The notes under the pieces: generated by a model
The model's input: the letters and a program-made list of their open reading frames with translations, nothing else
The model's database searches: none
What the model was told of the DNA's origin: nothing
Shown: piece by piece, positions 1-12,559 of the stretch
Layout: every line of letters starts with the position of its first letter
Position numbering within the stretch: the stretch's first letter is position 1
Origin: Rotaria sp. Silwood1
Taxonomy: Eukaryota; Rotifera; Eurotatoria; Philodinida; Philodinidae
Length of the DNA stretch: 64,000 nt
Direction: 5' to 3'
Assembly (NCBI GenBank): GCA_905250075.1
Contig: CAJNOP010000017.1
Coordinates: 333,853-397,852 of the forward strand
Translations under genes and position numbers: made by a program

Positions 1-1879
1 TTTAAAAAAATTCTAGTATTCATTTCAAAGCCGAATAGATTATTAGTGGCCAATTGAATACTTGAAAAGTATTCTTCGACAAGATTTAAGTATATACAAA
101 TTTCATTCATTACATCGCGTCAGATAAAAAAAAAAAAACTTTGAGGTATTGAAAAAAATGTAGTGTAGAAAAATGTGAAAAAATGATTAAGAATATTTCA
201 AAAAGGCTAAAAGCAATCGTCCGAAAACAAGGAATCAATGTATCACAACATTTGATTATTGGTATTTATACAAAATGTCATCTGATAAACTTATAAATCA
301 TTTCAATACTTGAATAGAAAAAGCTTCTTTTTTTATTTATGTCAAAAAATGTAAGATGAAAATATTCACTCAAGTTTAGTAAAATGATCATAATATTGTA
401 CTACATTTATGAATTTCGAAGTAATTTGTTTTTTTTTTCAAATGATAACTCTGTTCTACTCTACCCGATATGATTGATTTACTGAAAGAAGTCGAAACTT
501 TTCGATTACCCTTTATTTTCATTTTAGTTTATGTTTCATAATGAAAAAAGAATTATATTTGTCATATATCACCATAAATTACTTAAATAGAAATCACAGA
601 ATGAACTCCAATTGACAAGTATTTCAAAGCATGTCCTGATATTTGTCACGATATTTCATCATGAAGAATTTCTTTTGACATTGTTATCTAGGTGTGCATA
701 TTGTAGTTGACAAAAGCATTCTTTTTTCTTCTGTCTATCTTGTTCCATTAATAAGTTTTATTATCTAATACGTCAAGCAATTCTTTTCATTGAATATATT
801 CTTCAGGATTTTTTTTTAGATAGATTCAATTTCATCTCTTTCGTAAATGAAATACTCTTGTTTTCTTGTTTGTTAAATATATTTTAACAAAAAATTATAA
901 TTGAATTTTTATCAATTTACTAGAGGAATTTCTTTTTTACATTATACTGTATTATATTTGTGATGAACTAACATATGTCATCCAACATGTGATTCAAAAT
1001 TTTCATTGATAAAAAAAAGAACTATTGAAAAGGAATGTAAATAAAGTTCAGATCAAAAATTTAGACAAATACAACACACATTAATGTTAAAAAACCTCGA
1101 AAAGAAAGAACCTCAAATTATGAATATATACATCATTCAATAAAAAGGGAAATATCTTTCTTCTTATTCGCAAATACTAACATTTGTTTAATCAATTCAT
1201 CGTTATCAAAAAAAATCTGATGATCACATAAAGAAATTACAAATATGCATTTATCGATTTGTAACAGCAGGAATATTCTGAGATGGCTGAATTTGAGGGA
1301 CTAGGCGTTTTTTTAGGAACTGATGAATGATAAAAAGTTGGAACTCCACTATTGAAAAACAAAAGTTGTTCAAAGATGGAACAGACATCTCCTCTACTTC
1401 AAAGTGCATCTGTATTACTGACAAGAAAATAAATCCTGATGTAAATTTGTTCTTTTTTTTAACCGGGACTCTAGGAATCGCATATACTCTTGATAGAAAA
1501 TAATTGAGATCAACGATAAAAGTGTCTACTGTTTCTTTCTTGAGACTGTTATGAGTAAAAGCCCTATACTTTAGAATTTTTCTTCATTTCAAATAGAAAA
1601 ACAAGCAAAGAAATCTGAAATTTTTTTACAATATACTGTTCTACTACAAGCTTATCTGTCAAAATGTTGAATTACTCTTTTCTACTGTACTGAATGATAC
1701 TGTAAGACCATTTTGAAAACTCTGTATGCTATAAAATGTAAATCTTTTTCTAATTGACTCATAGCTCGTTAAAGATCAAAAAAACTATACATAATCGAAT
1801 ATGAGACTAATCTTTTCGAGATATTTAAACATACTACACAATATATATGTATATACAAAAAAGTTTGTTTTGCATTTTT
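1..1879. other. gene-free AT-rich stretch
   Basis: I see no supported coding exon or RNA gene here. The sequence is very AT-rich with many short A and T runs. The part next to 1880 is presumably the 3' UTR and downstream flank of the minus-strand tetraspanin gene. Confidence 0.5.
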
Positions 1880-3268
1880 TTAAGCATTTGCATTAATCGT
1901 TGGACGCGGCTCATAGAGAACACTGGAGCTATTTTCATCTGAATCATAACCATCAGGTGCATCATTCACTGGTGAACTTTTCATACCAGTATATGGATAA
2001 CGTTGTGTAATAGTTTTTGTTTGATTCTTATTTGTATTATTGTTCATTGAACGAAGTGATGTCATTGATTGTGTATGTATGATGCGTTTTCTATCATCAG
2101 CTTCATCACGTAATTGAATGAATTCTTTACGATTTTGCTGAAATACAAACATCATATAAACACCCATAAATACTCCAAATAAACTCATAAATATATTTTC
2201 CCAAAATCCACGTCGATACCAATATTTCATTAATGGACCACAACCACGTGTATTAACAACTTTTGGATCTGGATTAATTAACATATTTTTACCACAACTA
2301 AAAGTTCTTTGATACTAATAAAATAAATTTAAATAAAGAATAATGAAGGCAAAAAAAAAAACAAGGACAAACTTTATGACAACATGTATCAGGCAAATCA
2401 GTTTTATATGAAGCTGCATAATCAAGATAAGAATTCCAACCACAACAATTAAAATCTCTTTGACGTCTAAAAGAAAAAACAAAAAATAAATTATTTAAAA
2501 AAAAAATGATCTCTATTATTCATTCTTACTGATTAACAAATGCAGTCAAAATAAAAACACGTGGTGGTACACGACCCATTGTTACCAAATTAAATGCTTG
2601 TTCGCGATACTTTAATTCTTTAAAAGCATTACCTTTAAAACGAAGTCTTTCAAGTAAAAATGTTTCTTTTGTTAAAAATCCTGCATTCATATTTATCATT
2701 GTTATAGCAAACCAAGCTAAACCACCAAGTATTGTTATTATAGCTAAAACAAATAATGAATATGGAACATATTGCATAAGAAATATATTTCGACGACGAA
2801 AACCATGAATTTGTAATGCAATAACTAAATTTACAAAAATAATTCATTATTTTATATCAATTGAAGGTTCTTTTTTGTTTTTTTTTTTTTGATTTTACTT
2901 GTAAGAAGAACAAAACCATATATATAAATCAATGAAAGATAAGCACGAGTTATTGTTAAACGATCCCAATAATAAATGAAAAAATTAAATTCAATCTAAA
3001 ATAAGTAAAATAAAGATTTAATTCATTTCAAAAAAAAAAAATTCATTATACCCAAGCCATTGTATAATCAGTCCAAATCGTCCATTCTTCAAAGAAACCC
3101 CAATAGATGGACATTGAAACGATGATAAAAATGGCAAAAGCTAATAAAAAGCCATTTATACCCATGAGAAAACGATATTTGCTCTAAACAAATTAAAATT
3201 CAAACATTAATTTTTGAAAATTCAGCACTAGATCGTACTCGTTGGCGTTGTCCATAAGTAGGAGCCAT
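1880..3268 (-). CDS. tetraspanin family membrane protein
   Basis: Six exons can be joined on the minus strand, starting at the ATG at 3268 (MAPTYGQRQR) and ending at the TAA at 1880-1882. They give about 360 residues. The order is four-helix tetraspanin topology: TM1 (FLMGINGFLLAFAIFIIV), a small loop, TM2 (SLIYIYGFVLLTIIAL), TM3 (LFVLAIITILGGLAWFAITM), a large extracellular loop, and TM4 (NIFMSLFGVFMGVYMMFVF). The large loop holds the diagnostic motif NCCGWNSYLDY, then DTCCHK and two later single cysteines (FSCGK and RGCGP), which is the six-cysteine pattern. Introns are about 45-75 nt; the first is 55 nt. The cytoplasmic tail after TM4 is long (about 100 residues), basic at first and then Asn/Ser/Asp-rich. 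Tetraspanins organise membrane protein microdomains; which paralogue this is cannot be told from sequence. Confidence 0.9.
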
Positions 3269-5734
3269 TTTGAAATTAGGTTTAATTGGAATGAAAACTA
3301 ATACAAGATTACACGCTTCGAACCAAGGAACTGTCGAACTTGACAGTTAAGTGTAGAAAGGAACAAAAATACAAGTGTTACCTTGACTGAAAAAAAAGCA
3401 TAGGATGACTAATGATTTTTATATTTTGTTTATTTATAAATTATTCAGGTGTTAATAAAATAAACTTTTTGAGTATTATTATGATATGATTTATGGAGGC
3501 CTTTTTATTAGAAAATTTATTCTGAGAATATTACATAATTATCAAATTCTTACACAATACTGTATCCAAGTGCCATCTATCGAAACATACTTTTTCTCTC
3601 GTGAAGCTTAAATTACATTACCATTGGCATTGTGATCGTTATCTGATTGATATGGATGGTCATTTGTTTCTTTAAGCCGATCTTCAGATTTCAAAAAAAT
3701 TGCAGTTAAATTCTAAATTCCTCTAAAACATAACACATATCTCGAAAAAAAAGAAATTCGTCGAACTTTACGGAAAAGATGTTAAAATAATGAGAATTTG
3801 GAACATATTTCAATACCTATTCATCATTACCTTAACTTAAATACAATTTAGTGATCTATAAAGTGCTATATTCATGAAGAAAGGTTTTAGTTCAATACCT
3901 GCAGAATTAAAATATGAAAATACAATGAAACTGCTTACAACTGTAAACAATGAAATCAAGTAACAAATGCTCCCGTTATGAATGTGAGAGAAGGCTTTAC
4001 AATAACTATGTTAAATTCAATTGTATCTATCACTATGATCCTGCAGTAGATCTCAATTTCGTGCATATATGTGCATGATCAGCGAAAAAGAGGTTACAGA
4101 ATTAAGATTTTTGGCATGATCTGTGAAGGGTAAGTCCAAATTTTGACTCCTATACTTCAACATTTCTTTTAGATCATATTTCATAACAATCATTTATATG
4201 TGTCACACTGTCTGGATGAATACAAAGAAACATTCACTCATGAATAACGGTTGATGGAAAAGTTCTGCATTAACTTTGTTTTCAGTATAGCGTGATAACT
4301 ACTTTTCGTGAAGATGGAATAGTTTTATTTTTCGAAAGGGCAAAGTCTCTATTAGAAAGTTCTGTAAAAATATTTCGTTTAAAATACTTACCAAATGTTG
4401 AAAAGTTCTCCGCACCCTTCTGCATTTAGGAAAAAATCGAGCGACTCTCGATTCGAAGATTTCGCATTCAATAGGCTCTAGTGGTGAGTAAATCAAGTGT
4501 TTAATAAAATTGTTTCTTACGAAATCTGAGATTTCACAAGCCAAATGCAAGAGAAATCTATCAGATACACTTCTCAATACTAGTGCCTCATGTGACCAAG
4601 TATTTTGGTCATGGACTCGTCTCACCGTGACCGTGAGTCACGACCCTTCTTTCTGGTTCTTCAACATGAAAAAAACTTTCTAGAAAGAGCTATTGCAAAG
4701 TTTTTGTTTACTATTAAAAGTGATGGTCGAGGGGGGAGAGGGTAGCTTCACGGAGGTGCCCGTATCCCCCCCAGGGGTTTTCGAAACCACTAATACTAGA
4801 AACTTCTCAATTTTTCATCAAAAAACGATGACTGGGAGAGAGGGTAGCTTCCCTAAGGTCCCGTTATCGAGGTAACTCTCTACGACACTGTTATCACCTC
4901 ATAGTCTTAATCATATTATGATCTGTCTTTTTATATGGTGTGATCATCTTTCGATAATCTTTTATTCTATATATGGCGTGATCATCGTTGTATGCACTAT
5001 CGTTCAAGAGATGGCATGATTCTACTAATATATATATATATATAAGCTTCTTTTCTTTATCGTTGCTGTTGTTGAACCTATACATCTTTTTTTTTCTTCT
5101 TAATAAACTATATAACCAGTGCTAATAGGTACCCTACTACCCCTCAGGGCTTTGCAAATTTTCGAAAAAGTTCCCGTGACCGAGCTCCAGTCACGCCGGG
5201 CACTACTCAATACTGGTTTTGTATGAAGTTGCAAGGCACTTTTTAGGCTTCGTTAAACATTTTGAATGAAATAATTATACATTCTTCTAGAAGAGATTTC
5301 ACTCCTTCTGACAAGTAAACTATCAAGTCGTCTCCACGACAAGTTCTTATTACGCTAAAATGAAAACAATATTAATGTAAAACTTTTTCAATACCTGTTA
5401 CTTACTATACATTAGTTGAATGAATATGTAGCATAGTGGTACAAATTCATATTATAGACAGATGACATTTATGTTTACATATTTTGAAAACTTCTTTGTT
5501 GTTTATGAATAAGTTCACTTTTGAATTCTTGATTATAGAAGTCTGTTTAAGTAACGAAACAACTTCAAGAATATTTGTTTATTTATTCATGTTTACATAG
5601 AATTAGTTAAAAAGGATATATAAAAAGCACAATTATGCTGTAAAGAGACACATAATGTTACTAATCCATTATAGAAAAATTTTTAAATTACAAAAACAGA
5701 ATATTGAAAACAAAAGAAAGAGTTGAAAATAATA
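3269..5734. other. intergenic, no supported gene
   Basis: This lies between the divergent side of the tetraspanin and the 3' end of the PARP gene. The only open frames are short (for example 4299-4625 and 4894-5085 on the minus strand) and have no recognisable motif. A more GC-rich patch at about 4600-5230 contains short direct repeats, described separately. Confidence 0.5.
4721..4880. repeat. two diverged direct repeat units
   Basis: The phrase gagagggtagcttc occurs at about 4736-4750 followed by an acggaggtgcccgtatc-like tail, and again about 100 bp later (gagagggtagcttccctaag) followed by gtcccgttatcg. GC content is higher than in the flanks. A nearby pair, cccgtgaccgagctccagtc and accgtgaccgtgagtcacg, suggests the remnant of a mobile element of unknown type. 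Confidence 0.35.
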
Positions 5735-8700
5735 TCATCTAAAAGCAATTAAATATTCCCCATAAGCTTGAGCATCGTGATAAGTAACAAAAACCGTTCC
5801 TCCACCTGTCGTATCAAAACCCGGTGGGCAAACGCGTGTTGATTGAGTTCCTGCAGTTGTCTTGCCAACTAGAACACGAGCTAAAAAGAAGAAAGTCAAT
5901 TAATTTAATAATACACAATATTTGCATAGAATTCTAGATCAACATTTACTCAAACTATTGTCTTTAGGAATGAACGAAAATTCATCTCTTCTTTTCAACA
6001 AGATTTAAGTGAAGATTCATAAATGAATTAATCCGAGAATATGTAGAAAACGATTTCTTACCCATAAACATATGTCTAAGACCATTCGAATCTGGTTGCG
6101 TATAGCTAAGACTTGTACTAGCTTGAGTTGCAAAATAAATACCTTGTCCAGCAGCTACACATATCATCAAATGAGAAAAAGCATTAATGTTTTCACTCTA
6201 TCTTCTCACCACAACGAACTGCATGACTACGATTAAAACAATCATTTATAATTGCATCGACTGATTGAGATTTGCATCCTATTTTTTAAAATATAAAAGT
6301 TAACATACAACTAAACTGATCTCTTACCATGAAATAACCATTGTTCTGTGCTTCTACCATATCTTTCAATAAAATCATCTTTATGAGCATCATATTGACG
6401 GTACCAACCTGTAATAAAATCAACATAGAATAGATAAAAGAGTTCAATAGGAAACATCATTTTATTATTGTTAAATAAAGTTCGTTCAGACAATAATGCT
6501 TATATAGATGTATCAGATGTATGTACACATATGGCCTTTACTTACGTCGATTTTGAATTCGTTCAATTTGAGCAATTTGATTTGATTGTAATGTCTTGTG
6601 AAAATTATCTGCAACAAATTTATATTCATCTGTATCAGGTTGAAGAGTGTAACGAGAAAGATTATATGGTGATGATTGATCCCAATGTTCTGGTAGAGAA
6701 AAAATACCGCCCAATCCCTGTTCATAGAAAGCATTCTATTTTGTTTGAACAAAATAAAAACATAAAAATTCATTTACTGTTGTAAATGATGCAGCTTGTT
6801 TACGTTGGCATTCAATCTTTTAACATAAAAGTGCACTATCAAAATTAGCATAACAGGTTACAGAAAAAATACAAACCTGATGAGCTTCAAAATCTTGAAA
6901 AGGAACAGATTCTTTACAAACTTCGCATGGAATAAGATTATGATTTGATTTCGCTGCATTTTGTCTAGAGATTAAGCATTCGTAATCATGAAGTTAGATA
7001 TATTTATTATTACTGTACCTCATTATATTCTCAATTCGTTGCTTTTCGGCTTTTTGACATTCTTCCTGTAATGGATAGAAAATACATATGACATAATCTG
7101 AATCAATAAATCTATGAGCCTGAAACAGTCAGCAATTTTGGCAAAAATGCAGTTTAGTACTATGTTTATATTTAAGGAGAAAAATCGGCTTCTATGCATT
7201 AGAAAACTGTGGGGAATCTCCGTCCACGTTTTCATGAACTGCAGTTCCCTATGTGAGAAAGTGAACGACAAGAAATAGCTGTATGTTTGCTTGCTTCTAA
7301 CAATAATCAATAAATAGCACAACTTTTACCTATCACTTGTTCATGTACGCAAAGAATGTCAGATGTCGATGAGAAAAAAACTCCGATGTGGGTCTGTGGA
7401 GTTTGGGTGCAAAAAAAACGTAGACCGACAGCTGTCCGCTACGCATAACTGTTTTCGTATTATTCAAAGCGAATTGATGTGATAGGAAAAAGTTTAACAA
7501 AATTGTATTTTTTTTTCTATAGTGTAAAGCAATTAGGTCAAATCCATATAGTGCATTGAATAGCGAATGTAGTTTTCTATCTAATGCATTTTATATCAAG
7601 ATTTCATAGATGAATTATGATGGCAAACTTTCTGAAAACCGAATACGGTAGTCTTGAAGTTCTACAATACTAGTTTTTAACAATGTCATTTTAAGGAGCA
7701 CAAAATCTGTAAAGCAAAACATCAAAAGTACTTTTTTTTTCGATTTTTACGATATTATTAAATTTTAAAGGAAAAGCGATAGAAAATGCAATGACCCCTT
7801 ATTTTGATCAGAATTTTTGTATTTTTTAAAATAGCATTGCTAAAGATAGCTTTCTAGAACCTGAAAACTACGATCTGTCATCATAGTTCATTCATGAAAT
7901 TTTGCTATAGAATCCCTTAGATAGAAAACTCTATTGGCTATGGAAATCACTACCTAAACTTGAGCTAGGTACTTAACATTATAGAAAAATTAAAAACATG
8001 TAGTTATTACACTTTTTCCCACTATCTTATTTCTTTAAATATAATAAAATTTAACTATTGAAATATTAGTTATATCAACAATCTATCAAGTTTTAGCAAT
8101 TTTTCAACTGCAAGCATCTGAACAGTAAGCCTTCTATTCACCGTATGCCATGACCAGTCCTGTATATTAACTTGAGCACCACAATATTCACATGGAATAA
8201 CTGCCTCCATTGATTCATTTTCATAACTAGTAAACATCAAATTAAAAAACACATTTTTCAAATGGTATTTTGTTTTACTTGTTTCTATTAAGACCATCGT
8301 ATTTATTAGTATTAGCACATTGTCTCTATCATATAATCACAAGAAATTGAGATTTAAAATCATAAAAAAAAAGTATAATTGACATACTGAATGCCATTCC
8401 CAATCATGTACATTAATTTGTTTATCGCAGTATTCACATGGAATTAGTTCTACTGTTGAATTATCCTGAATACCACTAATATATGAACTATAATTCATTC
8501 TATTCTAATAAATATTCGTACTTTTTTAGTTTTTCAATTCGTTGTTTATGTTCATCACCACATTGTTTCTATAATATAGTTAATATTATTAAAATACTAG
8601 TGAAATATAATTTTATTAATTTACTGAATGAGATTGCCAGTCATCGAAACTTATTTGAGCACTACAGTATTCACATGGAATATCATTTGTAGTAGACTCA

Positions 8701-8945
8701 TTGATAATATTTCTAAAAAAAAATATACACGATAGATTTATACACGATAATTTTACCTGTCTGATTTTTCCGCTCGACTCGTTTCACTGTAAGCGCAGTG
8801 TGCCTACAATAGAATGAAAGAAAACAGAAGTAAATTCAACGAAGACGCTCTATTTACATACTGGATGCGATGCCCAATCCTGCAAGCTAACTTGTGTATT
8901 ACAATTTTCACAAGGAATCGTGTCTTCCTCTATTGCTTCAGCCAT
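5735..8945 (-). CDS. five-finger C2HC protein with C-terminal PARP (ADP-ribosyltransferase) domain
   Basis: About 15 exons join into about 413 residues, from the ATG at 8945 (MAEAIEEDTIPCENC) to the TGA at 5735. Residues 1-210 are five tandem fingers of pattern C-x2-C-x11-H-x3-C: CENC..ASHPAHC, CEYC..QSHSKQC, CEYC..EWHSRQC, CEYC..SWHTEEC, CEVC..EAHQIEC. They resemble TRAF-type/XAF1-like fingers. The PARP catalytic domain follows: ERYGRSTEQWLFHG (first catalytic His), GQGIYFATQASTSLSY, HMFMARVLVGK, and VFVTYHDAQAYGEYLI. The position of the usual catalytic Glu is a Val, as in mono-ADP-ribosylating PARPs, so poly(ADP-ribose) synthesis is unlikely. Each finger is cut by a phase-0 intron just before x-x-C, so finger units are exon pairs. 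The intron in finger 4 is 1,076 nt (8141-7066) and holds a foldback repeat. PARPs with many fingers often act in antiviral or stress responses; that role is inference here. Confidence 0.85.
7571..7931. repeat. foldback (inverted-repeat) element inside the PARP gene intron
   Basis: The left arm starts gttttctatctaatgcattt and continues through atttcatagatgaattatga. The right arm, read on the other strand, starts gttttctatctaagggattc and continues atttcatgaatgaactatga. Similarity carries on inward (caatg..attttaa..acaaaa..tctg) nearly to the centre, so about 360 bp is an imperfect palindrome. No coding sequence is seen. It fits a MITE-like non-autonomous element that enlarged this intron to 1.08 kb while its neighbours are about 45-65 nt. 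Confidence 0.7.
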
Positions 8946-11900
8946 TCCTCAATTTGGTTAATACAATAAAGATCTGAAGAATATTTGAATATTTCGTTCT
9001 TTTTTAATCCAAACTATCCATGACAACCGTGTCAATCATTGAAACATTCTTACCAGAAGTGCGACTACATGAACAGCACATCTTTTGCCCGCTCGGTCAG
9101 AGCATGACCGCTATATCATCATCATGTCCTTCGCCTGACCTTTTCTTCCATTATGCATATTTCTACTATATTATCGTTTCGATTTATGATGACCGCTATT
9201 CGCTTGCTTTTCTTTCTTCTATGTCTATTTGAGAAGGATACTAACTGCAATGACGATACCTAAATTTATGTCGAGAGTGGCGATGACACTACTCTTTCAT
9301 TTCATCATTGAGCATTTCTATGAGATGAGCATAGTTATACTAATGAAAAAGATCATGCAAATTTTATTACAACAATGACAGCGTGATTTATAATCGCTGT
9401 AGAATAAAAGGACATATAGCTGTGATAGACATTGATAAGACACTACTCAGTTGACACCTCTATCAGACGATTATATAAACCCGATAAGAAAACGAAAACG
9501 TCTATGATATGTTTTAAGTTCTTTCTGGTTTTAGTCAAAATAGTCAGAATCATAACGATTCAAAAATGGAAAATTTTTTGCATTTGTTTTTCAACTAATT
9601 TTCTATGTTAAATATTGTACGTTACTTACAACAAACTCAGAAGAGTAATTATTAGATAAAGAAGTGCCTTACGATTGATAAGAACGAAAGTTGTCGAAAC
9701 TTTTAGAAAATCATATAAAATTTATAATGCAAAATTTACCATGTGCTTTTAAAGTCAACATGAACGAAAACAATTCAAAAATTCATTGTGTCGATAGAAA
9801 TAAACCGTCTAAAGATTTTGCATCGCATGTGCTTATTGAGCAATTATATTAATATTCATCTTCATTAATTGAATAGACAAAAACCTAATAAATTTTTACG
9901 TCTAAAAAATAAAGTGAAATTTTCATACGCACTTTAACATTATACAGCAAACAATATAAAGCAATGGCCAGAAGTTTTTACTATAAACTATTGCATCAAA
10001 ACAATGAAAGAAAGAAAAAAAGGTGGTCTTGCACCTTTATTCACAAAATGAGTCACAGTAGCATACAAAGGACAAATCTGCTTAGTAGACATTACATATC
10101 ACTTATGAAATTTCCAATGATGAAAATACTTCCTTTTCATAGTATATTTGCATGAGTCAATATACGAACAATTTTTAATCGAGCATTAATTAATGTGCAA
10201 TATCATTGTTATGTAACTTGAAACGGTCAATACGTGCTTGATTTAGAATTTTATATTTAATGAAATTCTAATCTGGATTTCCTAATTGTAATAGCTTCTG
10301 TCATATAGTCAACTGATCAATCATATTTTTGAAATTTCTGTCCATTCTATTCTGTAGTTTTTCTTTAAAAAAAAATCAAATTATAAACAATTTCAATACA
10401 ATACATCAACCTTAGAAAATATATAATTTAATTGAAATTGCAAAAAGAAAAAAATGTGGTATTTCTGAGATGATGGTTCAAACAATTAACAGTTCACGAA
10501 ATCAAAGCATATTAAAAAGCCTGATATATTAATATGATGCACAATTAAAATCAATATTTTTTGTTTGTAGAGTTAGCAATTTTCTTGTAAATGTGATGAC
10601 AAGGGAAGTTCTCCAATTTTCCAATCATTTTTCAATTGAGACTATATGCATTGTGTAGATCCAAATGAGCTATGAATATCTTAAAATAGCGTTAGTACTC
10701 TTAGGTTTTTGCTACAGAGAAACTACACTATAAGAATATCTTTTTGAACAGTGTGGTCTCCTCAGTTACACTCGAAAAACTGATTTTCGAATTTCATCAA
10801 GAACTTTTACGTAGAGACAAGTCTTAGCGAAAGTAATTTTAGGTCTTTTGATTCATTTCTATCCTGAAATAAGATCCTAAAATTGACTGGTTTATATAAC
10901 TAATGTAAAGGGCACGCTATGATCATGATTGTATCTTAGGATACGAATAATGACAAGATCTGAAACATACACAAAAAAAGTTATTCTCGTCAAGACCTAT
11001 GTCTAACGAAAATTTCAAGCCAAAATTCAAAAATCAGATTTTGATGGTGCTCTTAAGGGTACTGCGGCATTTATTTAAAAAGTACCATAAGAGTGCTGCA
11101 TCTTCGTAGCAATACACTAAGTAGAAGAACTCTTCTTATACTGCTCAAAGTTCATTTGAATCTATCTATTACACATAGTCTCGACTTAAAAGCGATTGAA
11201 CAGTTGGATGACTTCCCTCGCGAGTCCAAGGTATCCTGCAACCAGTATGTCATAGGAACCTTTGGGTAAATTATGAGATTTTAGCATCTGACTACAAAAT
11301 TATTTTAAATGTTCAATCTACTAATTTGTTGAAAAATATTCTATAGAATGCTATAGAAACTGAACAGGTAACTGGTAAGTACCTCGGTAATTACTTGGAG
11401 CTTATTCATTCACTAAGAAGGTTTTCATAATATTGGTGGTATGTATGACAAAAGGAAGTTTCAATATCAATAGAAAGCAGACACAAAAAATTATTCGTTA
11501 TAAGTCAAACTCTAAGAAATGGAATATTGTTTTTTTCATCTTATTCCTATATGTCTCTTTAATTCCTTTTGCTTAACAGCCAGATTGTCGGAATTCAAAA
11601 TTTCGTGCAAGAATTCAAGAAAATGTAGTACACGGGAAAAATATGAATCAACACAGAGTATAACGTTATAAATCGTATACTCAAGCCTCAATTCATGCTG
11701 TGTTTGTTTAATCATAATCGATAGATGAATGCAAATGTAATTTAGTTCTTCTGTACACTGCCTTTTTTCAATAGAAGAGACTTAACATGAGAATTATCAT
11801 GAAACTAACCATACTGGTGTAGGTGAAAATGAGTTTTCCTCCTTTAATTTTATATTTCTAAACTTTCCTTGGAAATTTTGTTCTGAAAGACAATCAGTAA

Positions 11901-12559
11901 CGACTATAGGGTATTGCAGTTATTTTATTTCGTCATTGCTCGTTTTCTGAATCACAATATGGTACGAATCCAAAATAGTTCAATATAGGAGGGTATGCAT
12001 ATCTTACAATATTTTTTAATCTTTTTCAAGAGATAAAAAGAAGTGTTACCGATGAATTGTTCATATTGACTATAATCTTCGTCTCGTTCAATTTATAAAC
12101 ATATGTAGATTTTTCAATTAACTTTTTTTTCTTTTCACTAACAACAATATTCATTATATCATAGATTGATGACATATGAACAACTTTCATTTATTGAATT
12201 CGAAAAATGGTACACTTGAAAAAGAAAAATCGAATCGAAATCAAATGTAAGAAGCGGTAGAAGAGAGTAACAGGAGGAAGATTGTACTGACGTAATATTA
12301 CGTCAATAAGAGTGAAAAAGTTGATATCATTTTATAGAAAACAATCTCCAACTGTTGTTTATGTTCGATTTTTTGGAAAAAAACTATTTTTTTACATCGT
12401 CATATGACTGGATTACTTTCAAAAATAGAACATGAAAAAATATTTCGTAAACTCAAATTGTATGAGAACAACTTTCTTTTCCTTTTGATATAGAAATGAA
12501 TAATAAGAGTAAATGAAGCAGCAATAGACAGATACACAGATACAGAAGTAAGATACTGT
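8946..12559. other. intergenic, no supported gene
   Basis: This is upstream of the PARP gene. Several short open frames (9020-9232, 9964-10155) show no motif or splice structure. A foldback repeat lies at 10602-11218. The segment closest to 8945 presumably carries the PARP promoter, but I see no defined element. Confidence 0.45.
10602..11218. repeat. diverged foldback element, about 620 bp
   Basis: The left arm gggaagttctccaattttcc..attgagactatatg..ccaaatgagct matches the reverse complement of the right arm, gggaagtcatccaactgttc..agtcgagactatgtg..tcaaatgaact. Inner blocks also pair (aaaaactgattttcgaattt with aaaatctgatttttgaattt; acaagtcttagcg with ataggtcttgacg). No coding capacity is seen. 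The arms have diverged noticeably, so this is an old copy. Confidence 0.6.

Noticed and set aside
4299..4625. 108-codon minus-strand frame
   Set aside because: No motif, no codon-like pattern and no splice partners; it overlaps a repeat-like patch.
7023..8318. Splitting the finger-PARP gene into two genes at the 1.08-kb gap
   Set aside because: The donor after WHT and acceptor before EEC join in frame and complete the fourth finger with exactly H-x3-C, so one gene is the better reading.
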